A stretch of DNA of 33,142 nt from Pasteurella bettyae CCUG 2042 (GTDB lineage: Bacteria > Pseudomonadota > Gammaproteobacteria > Enterobacterales > Pasteurellaceae): contig NZ_AJSX01000046.1 in NCBI RefSeq assembly GCF_000262245.1, forward strand, positions 1-33,142. Direction: 5' to 3'. Positions 15,471-24,132 of this stretch are shown piece after piece. The notes under the pieces are model-generated. The model saw only the letters and a program-made list of their open reading frames with translations, was not told the DNA's origin and made no database searches. The stretch's first letter is position 1, and every line of letters begins with the position of its first letter. Both the position numbers and the translations under genes were made by a program.

Positions 15471-17195
15471 TCAATTTAAAGGAACGATATTACCACCTTG
15501 GTAAGAATACCAAGTTAAATCACGTTCAATATTACAATTTGGACCCGCACTTAATTTACCTGTTAACCCACTCACTGAGAATCCAGGCACTTGTCGTAAT
15601 TCATTAAATGAATTGATTAATAACCAAGAGTCAGCTCCCATAGCATATAAACGCATTAATGAATAATCACCGCCTGTTGCAGCTTCAATTTTTTTATATT
15701 GAGGACTATCAAGTTCTTTAAAGAATGGAATATCACTAAAGATAACATTTTCCATAGCTAAACGAAATTCTGAAGCATTATTAGATGAGTTACTGCGAGA
15801 ATTTGTATAAATTTTTGCTTTTGAACTTGCATTATCAAGTGCCGATTTAATAGTCATTAAATTTTCACTGTTGGTTACTACAATATAAATAGCTTCATTC
15901 TTGGTAGGATCCGCAGTTAAGCTATAGGAAGCATCGTCAGCTTGGTTATAGTAACGAATATCTGCATCCGTTGAAGCTAATTGTTGCCAGCGAATATTAA
16001 ATGCAGAAGCTGTTCTTTGACCTAAGTCACTTTGAGGGACTACGACAATCGGTTTGCGAATACCATCATTCCACATTCTTGTTGCTGCTGCTTCAGCTTC
16101 ATCTTCTGGTGCTAAGCCGTAATAACACATTTTATCTACTGCTCGTGAGTTAGCCGTTGAATTTAATGCTAAAACACTCATACCTTGAATTGATGAAGGA
16201 TTATTTAAAATCATATCCAAGTTATCTTTGAGTAGTGGACCGACGATAACATTGCTACCATTTTGTTTCGCTTGAGCAACAGCATCAACAACAGGTTTAG
16301 CCATGGTATCAATAACCTCAACTTGTAATGAGGAGTATGAACCACGGGCACTATCAAAACCTGATTTAATGGTAGTTCCTAAAATAGAAGCATTACCACT
16401 TAATGGTAGCAATAATGCCATTTTATTTACTTTTGTTTGAGTAAAATTAGAAAGGCTTTTTAATTCAGTAGGGAATAAATATGCTGCACTATGATTTGGA
16501 TAAGTTGTTTTCCATGTTTGTAATGCTTGAGCTAATTGAGTAGGTTGACTTAAATTATTATTATAAGCTTTAGCTAAATCTAACCATCCTGCTAAAGCGA
16601 CATTACCTTCAGCTGGAGTTGAGTTAATTAGTGTTTTATTAGCACTGCGTAATAAAGCCCAAGTTTTATCAATATTCTCTTGTTTACGTTGAACATCAGT
16701 TAACGCTGCATCCATTTGGATACGAGCTTTTACAGCTTCAATAATTTCTACTTTATTCTCAGCGATACGTGCTTTAACTTCATAATAACGAGCCTTCTGA
16801 GATTGGCTTAATAGTGAAATTTGAATTGGTGACAATTGGGCTGTGGCTTTATCATTATCACGTTTTACCGCTGAAATTAGAGCATCAAGAATAGATTTAT
16901 CTAATTGTTGTTCTGGGGTAAGCTCAGCTAATTCAGATAATAGAGCTTCTGCTTGTGCGAGTTTGTTTTCTGTCACAAGAACACGAGCTGCAAGAAGTTT
17001 ATAAGTTTGTTTATCTGAAACATCTTGAGTTTGTTCTATTTTATTCATATAAAAATCAGAACTAGCATTCGCATCATTTTTTAAAACATCTTGAAAGTTA
17101 CTGCCAAATAAATTTGTACATCCAGCAAGTAATACTGGAAATAAAAATGGCATTAAACGTTTTTTAAATTTGGTGCGTTGTAATAGAATAGTCAT
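15471..17195 (-). CDS. lpoA: LpoA, lipoprotein activator of PBP1A
   Basis: A 574-residue outer-membrane lipoprotein that stimulates the peptidoglycan synthase PBP1A from outside the sacculus. The signal peptide ends in the lipobox LLAGC (Cys26). Residues about 30-250 are helical and TPR-like. Residues from about 255 form a periplasmic-binding-protein-like domain beginning [20 protein letters not shown]. The length agrees with the short Haemophilus form rather than the longer E. coli form. GGAG lies six bases before the ATG. It leads the yraN-diaA-dolP operon and diverges from rsmI. Confidence 0.95.
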   Translation of the reverse strand: MTILLQRTKFKKRLMPFLFPVLLAGCTNLFGSNFQDVLKNDANASSDFYMNKIEQTQDVSDKQTYKLLAARVLVTENKLAQAEALLSELAELTPEQQLDKSILDALISAVKRDNDKATAQLSPIQISLLSQSQKARYYEVKARIAENKVEIIEAVKARIQMDAALTDVQRKQENIDKTWALLRSANKTLINSTPAEGNVALAGWLDLAKAYNNNLSQPTQLAQALQTWKTTYPNHSAAYLFPTELKSLSNFTQTKVNKMALLLPLSGNASILGTTIKSGFDSARGSYSSLQVEVIDTMAKPVVDAVAQAKQNGSNVIVGPLLKDNLDMILNNPSSIQGMSVLALNSTANSRAVDKMCYYGLAPEDEAEAAATRMWNDGIRKPIVVVPQSDLGQRTASAFNIRWQQLASTDADIRYYNQADDASYSLTADPTKNEAIYIVVTNSENLMTIKSALDNASSKAKIYTNSRSNSSNNASEFRLAMENVIFSDIPFFKELDSPQYKKIEAATGGDYSLMRLYAMGADSWLLINSFNELRQVPGFSVSGLTGKLSAGPNCNIERDLTWYSYQGGNIVPLN

Positions 17196-17271
17196 AGTTA
17201 CTCCGTTTCTAAAAGAATACGAGCGATCTTACTTCTCTCAAACATTAAAATCAAATAAAAGAATAAACAAA

Positions 17272-18120
17272 ATGAATAATTTATCTGGAATTTTATACAT
17301 TGTTGCCACGCCAATTGGTAATTTACAAGATATTACTCAACGAGCATTAGATATTTTTGCTCAAGTAGATTTAATTGCTGCTGAAGATACTCGTCATAGT
17401 GGATTATTATTGAGTCATTATGGCATAAAAAAAACATTTTATGCTTTACATGATCACAATGAACAACAAAAAGCTGATGCATTAGTTGAAAAATTGAAAC
17501 AAGGTATGAATATTGCTTTAATTTCTGATGCAGGAACACCTTTAATTAGTGATCCAGGATTTCATGTGGTGCGTAATGCTCGTCAAGCTGGAATTAAAGT
17601 GGTTCCTTTACCAGGAGCCTGTGCCGCGATTACTGCACTTTGTGCTTCAGGAATTGCTTCAGATCGTTTTTGTTTTGAAGGTTTTTTACCTGCTAAAACT
17701 AAGGCTCGTAAAGATAAACTACAAAGTATTGCAGAAGAAGAAAGAACCTTGATTTTTTATGAAAGTACTCACCGTATTTTAGAGACCTTAGCAGATATTG
17801 AAGCGGTGCTAGGGGAAGATCGTTATATTGTGCTTGCTAGAGAAATTACTAAGACTTGGGAAACAATTACAGGGGACAATGTCACTAATCTACGCCAATG
17901 GTTATCTGAAGATGCTAACAGAACGAAAGGTGAGATGGTGTTGATTATTGAAGGTAAAGTTAAAATAGAAGAGCAAAATAACATTGAGCCTTTAGCTGTT
18001 AAAGCGTTAGAACTACTCTCTAAAGAATTACCGCTTAAAAGAGCAGCGGCTATTGTTTCTGAACTATATGGTTATAAAAAAAATACGTTATACCAATATG
18101 GGTTAGATAATTTTAATTAA
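17272..18120 (+). CDS. rsmI: RsmI, 16S rRNA C1402 2'-O-methyltransferase
   Basis: A 282-residue SAM-dependent methyltransferase of the tetrapyrrole-methylase fold that modifies the ribose of C1402 in the ribosomal P site. Motifs [16 protein letters not shown] at the N-terminus, [22 protein letters not shown] and [12 protein letters not shown] are all present. The frame is open from 17170, but the family start is the ATG at 17272, 76 bases from the divergent lpoA start. The ribosome-binding site is weak. A small lipoprotein gene follows 25 bases later. Confidence 0.96.
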   Translation: MNNLSGILYIVATPIGNLQDITQRALDIFAQVDLIAAEDTRHSGLLLSHYGIKKTFYALHDHNEQQKADALVEKLKQGMNIALISDAGTPLISDPGFHVVRNARQAGIKVVPLPGACAAITALCASGIASDRFCFEGFLPAKTKARKDKLQSIAEEERTLIFYESTHRILETLADIEAVLGEDRYIVLAREITKTWETITGDNVTNLRQWLSEDANRTKGEMVLIIEGKVKIEEQNNIEPLAVKALELLSKELPLKRAAAIVSELYGYKKNTLYQYGLDNFN

Positions 18121-18145
18121 ACAAATAGAATTGGAACTTTATATT

Positions 18146-18598
18146 ATGAATAAACTTAAACTTATTTTATTAACATCGGCATTAGTGGGATTATTTTCTT
18201 GTACTGGTTCTCAAAATAATCAATCAGGAAAAGTTGGATATTTGAAAGATAATATTAGCCAGGCAGAACTGAATAATGTAACTAATTATAAAAAATATAA
18301 TTACGTTTGTAAGAATTTTGAAACAGCTTCAACATCCTCTTTAATCACTTATTTTCCACTATCAAGGGAAAGTCGTATGAAAGATAATTTTGGTTTTTAT
18401 TTCCAGTTGGATGGAGGCAAAGTAGAGCCTTTCGATCATCTTGAAAATATTACCTTAAACCCAGAAGGAAATCGTTTTGAAGTTCGTTATCGATCATATC
18501 ATCAAATCCAAGGTGGTTATGTAAATTTAAGTGCGGGTGGACGTAGCTCAATTTATTATAAAAATACAATTCCTTGGTTAGAATGTAATGAAATTTAG
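18146..18598 (+). CDS. Small lipoprotein of unknown function, possibly MliC-like
   Basis: A 150-residue protein with a signal peptide and a lipobox-like LFSC (Cys19). The mature part contains YVCKNFE near residue 55 and a single Cys in the C-terminal LECNEI. This Cys-beta-sheet-Cys layout with a final ...C is reminiscent of the MliC/PliC lysozyme inhibitors, but the typical MliC core motif is not clear, so I do not assign it. The ATG at 18146 has GGAA upstream; an in-frame TTG lies 15 bases earlier. It probably shares a transcript with rsmI and ends at a terminator. A near-perfect uptake signal (AAGTGCGGG) lies near its end. Confidence 0.7.
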   Translation: MNKLKLILLTSALVGLFSCTGSQNNQSGKVGYLKDNISQAELNNVTNYKKYNYVCKNFETASTSSLITYFPLSRESRMKDNFGFYFQLDGGKVEPFDHLENITLNPEGNRFEVRYRSYHQIQGGYVNLSAGGRSSIYYKNTIPWLECNEI

Positions 18599-18622
18599 TT
18601 TTTATTAGAAATTATCATAGAT

Positions 18623-18665
18623 AAAATGCCAGCTCTTTATATAAGATATCTGGCATTTTTTTATT
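18623..18665. terminator. Terminator between the small lipoprotein gene and kdsC
   Basis: AAAATGCCAG and CTGGCATTTTTTT pair around an AT-rich loop. The T run suits the plus-strand lipoprotein transcript, and the A run on the left lets it also work for the converging kdsC transcript. Confidence 0.8.
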
Positions 18666-18677
18666 AAGAGGGAGGTG

Positions 18678-19223
18678 TTATTGGCTCATTTTATCTGAAA
18701 CAATTTTTAAAAAGCCTTGAGCAGAATTAAAAACTTCTGATTTTCCTTGTGCAGCTAGGATCATATCAGAAACTTCACGAAATGCACCTTTCCCGCCGTT
18801 ATGTGTTAATACTATATCCGCACAATCTTTGATATAGTTTTCTGCATCGCCAACAGCAAATGATAGACCACAAATTGCAAAAGCAGGTAGGTCAACGGTA
18901 TCATCACCAATATAAGCCGTTTCTTCGGCGGTTACAGCGGCTTGTTTAATTAATTCATAGCAGGCTGTTTCTTTTTCGAGTTTGCCTAAAATGGCTAGTT
19001 TAATACCAAGATCTGAAATCCGTTTACGTAAAATAGGAGAATCTCTGCCAGATAAAACAGCTACATCAATACCATTTTCCATCAGCATTTTTATCCCTAA
19101 ACCATCTCGGACATGAAAACTTTTAATGGCTTCACCATTTACATCATAGTGCATTAAACCATCAGTTAATACACCATCAACATCCGTAATAACAAATTTG
19201 ATCTTTTTAAGCTTTTCTTTCAT
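18678..19223 (-). CDS. kdsC: KdsC, Kdo-8-phosphate phosphatase
   Basis: A 181-residue HAD phosphatase that removes phosphate from Kdo-8-phosphate in lipopolysaccharide core synthesis. HAD motif I is ITDVDGVLTDG, with nucleophile Asp14 and Asp16. Motif II is the Ser of VLSGRDS, motif III the Lys of LGKLEKE, and motif IV GDDTVDLP. It lacks a cap domain, as expected for this tetrameric family. It follows kdsD by 13 bases in one operon. Unlike in E. coli, the lptC-lptA-lptB genes do not follow; a terminator does. Confidence 0.96.
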   Translation of the reverse strand: MKEKLKKIKFVITDVDGVLTDGLMHYDVNGEAIKSFHVRDGLGIKMLMENGIDVAVLSGRDSPILRKRISDLGIKLAILGKLEKETACYELIKQAAVTAEETAYIGDDTVDLPAFAICGLSFAVGDAENYIKDCADIVLTHNGGKGAFREVSDMILAAQGKSEVFNSAQGFLKIVSDKMSQ

Positions 19224-19236
19224 ATGTATTGTTTAA

Positions 19237-20175
19237 TTAACTTGAGAATTCTACTATACCAACAACTTTATTATCATCGTTTAATACGACTAATGAATGA
19301 ATACGATTTTGTTTCATAAAGTCTTCTGCTTGACCAATAAATGTATTTTCATTGATGGTTTTTGGATTCAGGGTCATTAACTGTTGAGCTGATTTATTTA
19401 ACGTTTCTGTACCATTGGCGGTTAATGCTCGACGAATATCACCATCAGTAATAATCCCTTTTAAGGTTTCATTTTCCATCACTAATGCAACCCCCATACG
19501 ACCTTCATTCATCACGGTCAAACATTCTGTAAATGATGTATTAGGTGCAATAATAGGGAGTTTAGTTTGCATTTGATCTTTTACTCTTGTTAGTAATCGA
19601 CGACCAAGGCTACCACCAGGATGGAATTTAGCAAAATCAGTTGCTTGGAAGTGGCGAGCATTGATTAAGGCAACTGCTAATGCATCACCTAAAGCTAAGG
19701 TTACCAGTGTAGATGTGGTTGGGGCAAGGTTATTTGGGCAAGCTTCACGTTTTACTGAAATATCTAATAGGTAATCAGCATGTTTGGCTAAAGTAGAATT
19801 GCGGTTACCTGTTAATGCAATGATTTTATTACCAAAGTTTTTAAGGCTTGGGATTAATTTATTGACATCATCACTTTCACCACTATAAGAGATAAGCATC
19901 ACAATATCAATGGGTTTTAGCATCCCGAGATCACCATGAAAGGCTTCTGTGGGATGAAGGAAAAAGCTGGGAGTTCCAGTGGAAGCAAAGGTTGCCACCA
20001 TTTTACGACCAATTAATCCCGACTTACCTATACCACCAATAACAAGACGACCCTCACAATTTAAAATAAGGTCAACAACATCATTGAATGATTTATCAAG
20101 TCTAAGTCTAAGCTCAGATAATGCCTTTTCTTCTGTTTCCAGCGTATTTCTAGCATCTTGTAAATAATCCATCAT
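19237..20175 (-). CDS. kdsD: KdsD, D-arabinose-5-phosphate isomerase
   Basis: A 312-residue enzyme making arabinose-5-phosphate from ribulose-5-phosphate, the first step to Kdo. The N-terminal SIS domain shows GIGKSGLIGRK, AFHGDLGM and SYSGESDDVNKL. The C-terminal third holds two CBS domains (from about residue 200, with ITDGDIRRAL). The frame is open to 20208, but AGGA six bases before ATG 20175 sets the start. The next ATG, at 20172, is also possible. It leads kdsC and diverges from rnpB. Confidence 0.95.
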   Translation of the reverse strand: MMDYLQDARNTLETEEKALSELRLRLDKSFNDVVDLILNCEGRLVIGGIGKSGLIGRKMVATFASTGTPSFFLHPTEAFHGDLGMLKPIDIVMLISYSGESDDVNKLIPSLKNFGNKIIALTGNRNSTLAKHADYLLDISVKREACPNNLAPTTSTLVTLALGDALAVALINARHFQATDFAKFHPGGSLGRRLLTRVKDQMQTKLPIIAPNTSFTECLTVMNEGRMGVALVMENETLKGIITDGDIRRALTANGTETLNKSAQQLMTLNPKTINENTFIGQAEDFMKQNRIHSLVVLNDDNKVVGIVEFSS

Positions 20176-20257
20176 ATCTTTTCCTTTTCGGTTTAACTTT
20201 GCTGGCAATTGTAGCCTAACTTCATATTTATCTCTATATTATTTATGTAAATTAAGG

Positions 20258-20263
20258 TATAAT
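20258..20263 (+). promoter_or_regulatory. -10 element of the rnpB promoter
   Basis: A perfect TATAAT lies seven bases before the first base of the P1 helix of RNase P RNA. The -35 region is poor. Confidence 0.6.
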
Positions 20264-20269
20264 TACCAG

Positions 20270-20660
20270 CGAGTTGGTTAGACAATCGCTGGTTTATTGA
20301 AGCCCTTAAGACCGTAAGGTATGCCTAAATAGGTGATAAGTGGGACAAGTGAACGAGAGGAAAGTCCGAGCTACATAGGGCAGAGTGCCAGATAACGTCT
20401 GGGAGACGTGAGTCTACGACTAGTGCAACAGAGAGCAGACCGCCAGTTTAGGCTGGTAAGGGTGAAAGGGTGTGGTAAGAGCACACCGCGTGAGTGGTAA
20501 CATTTCACGGCATGGTAAACTCCACTCGTAGCAAGACCAAATAGGAACTCAATGGGTGTGCCCGCTCAGAGTTCGGGTAGGTTGCTTGAACGTGCATGCG
20601 AATGTACGTCTAGAGGAATGATTGTCCACGACAGAACTCGGCTTATCGACTAACTCAACA
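20270..20660 (+). ncRNA. rnpB: RNase P RNA (M1 RNA), type A
   Basis: The catalytic RNA that trims tRNA 5' ends. The universally conserved blocks are present: GAGGAAAGTCCGAGCT near 20356, GTGCAACAGAGAGCAGACCG near 20423, GGTAAGGGTGAAAGGGTG near 20455, and AGAGGAATGATTGTCC followed by ACGACAGAACTCGGCTTATC near 20613. The ends can pair as helix P1: GAGTTGGTT (20271-20279) with GACTAACTC (20648-20656), nine pairs including wobbles. The size of about 390 nt matches the bacterial A type. Exact ends are approximate. Confidence 0.95.
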
Positions 20661-20665
20661 TATTA

Positions 20666-20703
20666 AAAAGTCGCCTTATTGAGTAAAATATGGCGACTTT
20701 TAT
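20666..20703 (+). terminator. Terminator of rnpB
   Basis: AAAAAGTCGCC and GGCGACTTTTT pair around an AT-rich loop immediately after the RNase P RNA, with a T run on the plus strand. The A run on the left also allows it to end the converging matP transcript. Confidence 0.88.
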
Positions 20704-20717
20704 CTTATTAGAACGGC

Positions 20718-21170
20718 TTATTTATGCCCTAATAAATCTTTTAAGCCAGCTTTCATTGCTGACATTTGAGATTCATAAGAGGCTTTACTTTCTCTTTCGT
20801 CAATCATATATGTGATGGTTTCGGATAATGTCATTTTCATTTTTTTGGAATATTTAGATAAACGCAACCATACCGCATATTCTAAATCAATAGATTTTTT
20901 CTTAGTGGATTGTTTTTCCGCATTGAAGAAACGTTTACGTCTTGCTCGAATCGCTTGATCCAGTTTAATCACAAGTGATTGGGCCATATGGTTTGTAATC
21001 CATTCTTCAATTTTTTCGGGATGATTTCGGCTATTAACGAGATCTAATGCTTTGCTTTCTTGTAAGCTTCGCTCTTCGTAACGTGTAATATTTTCCCCTT
21101 CACGATTTTTCTTGGTCAAATATAACCATTTCCAATGGGTTTCTTGATTTTCGAGTTTTTGATATTTCAT
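20718..21170 (-). CDS. matP: MatP, Ter macrodomain organiser
   Basis: A 150-residue DNA-binding protein, the same length as E. coli MatP, which binds matS sites and condenses the replication terminus region. The N-terminal four-helix region starts MKYQKLENQETHWKWLYL. The C-terminal part has a ribbon-helix-helix (KKSIDLEYAVWLRLSKYSK) and a coiled-coil end. It diverges from the Lon-like protease gene and fabA, as in E. coli. I saw no perfect matS (GTGACRNYGTCAC) in this window. Confidence 0.95.
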   Translation of the reverse strand: MKYQKLENQETHWKWLYLTKKNREGENITRYEERSLQESKALDLVNSRNHPEKIEEWITNHMAQSLVIKLDQAIRARRKRFFNAEKQSTKKKSIDLEYAVWLRLSKYSKKMKMTLSETITYMIDERESKASYESQMSAMKAGLKDLLGHK

Positions 21171-21333
21171 TGGATTTTCTCATTTATAAGTGACGATGTA
21201 ACTGAAATATAATATACGAGTTTTAAAGTGATTTTTCTAGCGAAATTTCTGTAAAAAATAAAGTTGATGAAGATAAATTTTTGCCATTATGTAATAATGG
21301 CGATCCGTTAATAACGAAAGCAAGAGAGAACCA

Positions 21334-23106
21334 GTGAATTTATCTTTATCATCTGAACAAATTTTAAACTGGAAAGATTTAATCCCTACATTAGATCTTA
21401 CCGATTTAACTACTCAACCTGTATCATTTTTTGATTTACAATGCCGTGCTAAAACTGCGATTCAACAATTTTTACAAAATTCATACCGCAGTTTATTAGT
21501 TTTGAAGGCAGATGATCAGTCAGAGTATGCTCCGCTACTTACACAATATATAGAAAGTATATTGCCAGCAAGAGAACAGGTGATAGGTGCTAATTATATT
21601 ATTGAACAAGCAGATAGCTTTTCTTTTGCACGGATCTCTGTGGAGCCAGCTCAGTCTATTAATGATAATTTTGCAGCGACACAAACAGTAGCATCAGCAC
21701 TTTATTTTGATGAAAATAAATTATTCGGTTCTCTGCAAGTTCATGCTATTTCAAAAGATATTCAGTTGAATAAAGGACTTATCCATCAAGTAAATGGCGG
21801 AGTGTTGATTTTATCAGTAGCAGGGTTATTAGCTCAATTTGAGTTGTGGCCACGCTTAAAACAAATTCTTACTAGCCATCGTTTTGATTGGTATTCAACC
21901 CATCCATTTAAACCTTTGCCTTGTGATATCCCAAGCTATCCAATTGATCTGAAAGTGATATTACTTGGTTCTCGTGATGAGTTAGCGGCATTTTCAGAAT
22001 TAGATGAAGAGCTTTTTGCATTATCTGATTATTCTGAGCTAGAAAGTTATTTTTCAGTTGAAGAGAAAAGCCAACAGATTCAATGGGCTCAATATGTTAA
22101 TTCTATGGCTAAACAAGCTGGTTTCCCATCATTGAGTGAACAAGGGCTTAATCGCTTATACCAGCTTTTAGTGCGAGACAGTGAAGATCGAACATTAATT
22201 AATATTTCTCCTCTAAAACTCAAAACATTGTTAGCTCAAGCCACTTTATTTCGACAATCAGAAACATTAAGTGCGGTGGAATTTGAAGAAATTTTCCAAC
22301 AAAAACAAATGCAACAGAGTTTCTTACGTGAGAGAACTTACGATGATATTTGGCATGAGCAAGTATATATTCCAACAGATGGCGAAGCTGTTGGACAGAT
22401 TAATGGGCTTTCTGTCATAGAATATCAAGGCACTCCGACATCATTTGGTGAGCCTTCTCGTATTAGTTGTATTGTGCAATATGGCGATGGTGAAATTATT
22501 GATGTGGATCGTAAAAGTGAATTAGCTGGCAATATTCATGGCAAAGGCATGATGATTGTTGAAAGCTGTTTAGCTAATATTTTAGAACTTCCATCGCAAT
22601 TACCATTTTCAGCTTCATTAGTATTTGAGCAATCTTATTCGGAAATTGATGGTGATAGTGCATCACTTGCAGCATTTTGTGCATTAACTAGTGCATTATC
22701 TGATTTACCACTTCCTCAGTCTATTGCCGTTACAGGGACTATTGACCAACTTGGTTTGGTGCATGCAGTAGGTGGTGTTAATGATAAAATTGAAGGCTTC
22801 TTTGCTATCTGTGAGAAGCGGGGGCTAACGGGAGAACAAGGCGTTATTATTCCTACCGCAGTGATACATCAATTAAGCCTTTCACAAGAGGTTGTGACGG
22901 CTGTTAAAAATAAACAATTTTTTATTTGGGTAGTAGAAGATGTTTATCAAGCTTGTGAAATTTTATTTAATCGAGATTTAATAGAAGAAGATAAAAATTA
23001 TACCCAACAAAATCTACCTATATCACGCTTAATTGCTCAACGTATTGAACAGCGAGCAGAGCATCATAGCCGAGGATTATTAAGTTTTTTACTCGGTCGA
23101 AAATAA
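21334..23106 (+). CDS. ycbZ: Lon-like protease YcbZ (LonH type, S16 family)
   Basis: A 590-residue protein with a C-terminal Lon protease domain. The catalytic Ser is Ser442 in IDGDSAS and the Lys is Lys485 in VGGVNDKIEGF. Their 43-residue spacing equals that of E. coli Lon. The N-terminal half is a divergent AAA-like region: GGVLIL resembles a Walker B strand, but I see no proper Walker A, consistent with the YcbZ group. The start is a GTG at 21334 with GAGAGAA upstream. It is followed by fabA, as in E. coli, but a terminator separates them. The substrate is not known. Confidence 0.9.
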   Translation: MNLSLSSEQILNWKDLIPTLDLTDLTTQPVSFFDLQCRAKTAIQQFLQNSYRSLLVLKADDQSEYAPLLTQYIESILPAREQVIGANYIIEQADSFSFARISVEPAQSINDNFAATQTVASALYFDENKLFGSLQVHAISKDIQLNKGLIHQVNGGVLILSVAGLLAQFELWPRLKQILTSHRFDWYSTHPFKPLPCDIPSYPIDLKVILLGSRDELAAFSELDEELFALSDYSELESYFSVEEKSQQIQWAQYVNSMAKQAGFPSLSEQGLNRLYQLLVRDSEDRTLINISPLKLKTLLAQATLFRQSETLSAVEFEEIFQQKQMQQSFLRERTYDDIWHEQVYIPTDGEAVGQINGLSVIEYQGTPTSFGEPSRISCIVQYGDGEIIDVDRKSELAGNIHGKGMMIVESCLANILELPSQLPFSASLVFEQSYSEIDGDSASLAAFCALTSALSDLPLPQSIAVTGTIDQLGLVHAVGGVNDKIEGFFAICEKRGLTGEQGVIIPTAVIHQLSLSQEVVTAVKNKQFFIWVVEDVYQACEILFNRDLIEEDKNYTQQNLPISRLIAQRIEQRAEHHSRGLLSFLLGRK

Positions 23107-23122
23107 CTAATTTATTGATCAC

Positions 23123-23156
23123 AAAGGCAAATGAGCATTATGCTTGTTTGCCTTTT
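23123..23156 (+). terminator. Terminator after ycbZ
   Basis: AAAGGCAAA pairs with TTTGCCTTT across a loop that itself can pair (GAGCAT/ATGCTT), followed by a T run. Confidence 0.82.
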
Positions 23157-23193
23157 TTAGTATTAAAAAGTTCATTTTAAACATTCAAAAACC

Positions 23194-23210
23194 AACTGGT
23201 TTAACCAGGT
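23194..23210 (+). promoter_or_regulatory. FadR operator-like site before fabA
   Basis: AACTGGTTTAACCAGGT matches the FadR consensus AACTGGTCNGACCAGTT at 13 of 16 defined bases and contains the perfect dyad CTGGTTTAACCAG. FadR activates fabA and fabB in E. coli from a site at this position, just before the FabR site. Confidence 0.7.
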
Positions 23211-23212
23211 AT

Positions 23213-23230
23213 AGCGAACACTTGTTAGCT
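23213..23230 (+). promoter_or_regulatory. FabR operator-like site before fabA
   Basis: AGCGAACACTTGTTAGCT is an imperfect palindrome (arms AGCGAACA and TGTTAGCT) and differs at two positions from the E. coli fab operator as I remember it (AGCGTACACGTGTTAGCT). It lies directly after the FadR-like site and ends next to the probable -35 region. Confidence 0.65.
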
Positions 23231-23251
23231 ATTTTAAAGTTTCTTTACTAT

Positions 23252-23260
23252 TGATATAAT
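23252..23260 (+). promoter_or_regulatory. Extended -10 promoter of fabA
   Basis: TGATATAAT, a consensus extended -10, lies 62 bases before the fabA start and downstream of both operator-like sites. The -35 (TTTTAA at 23232) is weak, which fits a promoter that needs an activator. Confidence 0.6.
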
Positions 23261-23322
23261 TTCCCAAAATATAAGCTTAATCTGGCTTATTTAAATTAAC
23301 CGGTAATCAAAGGAAGTTTTGA

Positions 23323-23856
23323 ATGACTAACACATGTACTCCAATTAAAAAACATTCATATAGCTATGAGGATTTATTAGCTTCAGGGCGTGGTGAATTA
23401 TTTGGTCCGAAAGGTCCTCAGCTCCCGGCACCAAGTATGTTAATGATGAATCGTATTGTTGAAGTAAAGGAAACTGGTGGTAATTTTGATAAAGGCTATA
23501 TAGAAGCAGAATTGGATATTAAACCTGATTTATTCTTCTTCGATTGTCACTTTATTAATGATCCTGTGATGCCTGGTTGTTTAGGTTTAGATGCAATGTG
23601 GCAGTTAGTTGGCTTTTATTTAGGCTGGCTTGGCGGTGAAGGTAAAGGTCGTGCACTTGGTGTAGGTGAAGTGAAATTTACAGGACAAATTTTACCTACA
23701 GCCAGTAAAGTGATTTATCGTATTCACTTTAAACGAATCATCAATCGTAAATTAGTAATGGGATTGGCAGATGGTGAAGTGGAAGTGGATGGACGAGTTA
23801 TTTATACTGCTACTGATTTAAAAGTTGGATTATTCCAAGATACCTCAGCCTTTTAA
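23323..23856 (+). CDS. fabA: FabA, 3-hydroxydecanoyl-ACP dehydratase/isomerase
   Basis: A 177-residue enzyme that introduces the double bond for unsaturated fatty acids. The active-site His76 (DCHF) and Asp90 ([10 protein letters not shown]) are 14 residues apart, as in E. coli FabA. The bifunctional FabA type, rather than FabZ, is indicated by this motif and by the length. AAGGAAG precedes the ATG. The promoter region carries adjacent FadR- and FabR-like sites, so expression should respond to acyl-CoA and to membrane unsaturation. A separate hairpin ends the transcript. Confidence 0.97.
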   Translation: MTNTCTPIKKHSYSYEDLLASGRGELFGPKGPQLPAPSMLMMNRIVEVKETGGNFDKGYIEAELDIKPDLFFFDCHFINDPVMPGCLGLDAMWQLVGFYLGWLGGEGKGRALGVGEVKFTGQILPTASKVIYRIHFKRIINRKLVMGLADGEVEVDGRVIYTATDLKVGLFQDTSAF

Positions 23857-23895
23857 TTCAAGCGCTTATTTATTAATTTCTTATTAAAATTTATC

Positions 23896-23926
23896 GCCTA
23901 TTAGAGTTATCTAATAGGCAATTTTT
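23896..23926 (+). terminator. Terminator of fabA
   Basis: A ten-base-pair perfect stem GCCTATTAGA/TCTAATAGGC with the four-base loop GTTA is followed by AATTTTT. Confidence 0.85.
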
Positions 23927-23995
23927 ATGTTCTAAATTCACTATTTTTTAATAAGGGGGAAGTTGGAACATAGTAATAAAATTTTTCCAAATTCT

Positions 23996-24004
23996 ACCGC
24001 ACTT
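23996..24004 (-). repeat. DNA uptake signal sequence (intergenic)
   Basis: A perfect ACCGCACTT in the fabA-prfA gap, preceded by the AT-rich tract that normally accompanies the signal. Confidence 0.9.
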
Positions 24005-24072
24005 TTCAGCGCTAATACTTCATTAATCTAATTTTGTTAATTGATGCTAAAAACATCTAAACTTCACCCAAA

Positions 24073-24099
24073 TTGTAATTTTTTATGCTAAAATATAAT
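24073..24099 (+). promoter_or_regulatory. Probable prfA promoter
   Basis: A perfect TATAAT (24094-24099) lies 34 bases before the prfA start. TTGTAA at 24073 is a candidate -35 with a short 15-base spacer. In very AT-rich DNA this is suggestive only. Confidence 0.4.
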
Positions 24100-24132
24100 A
24101 ATTTTTTATTGCTTATTTTTTAAGGTTAATCA

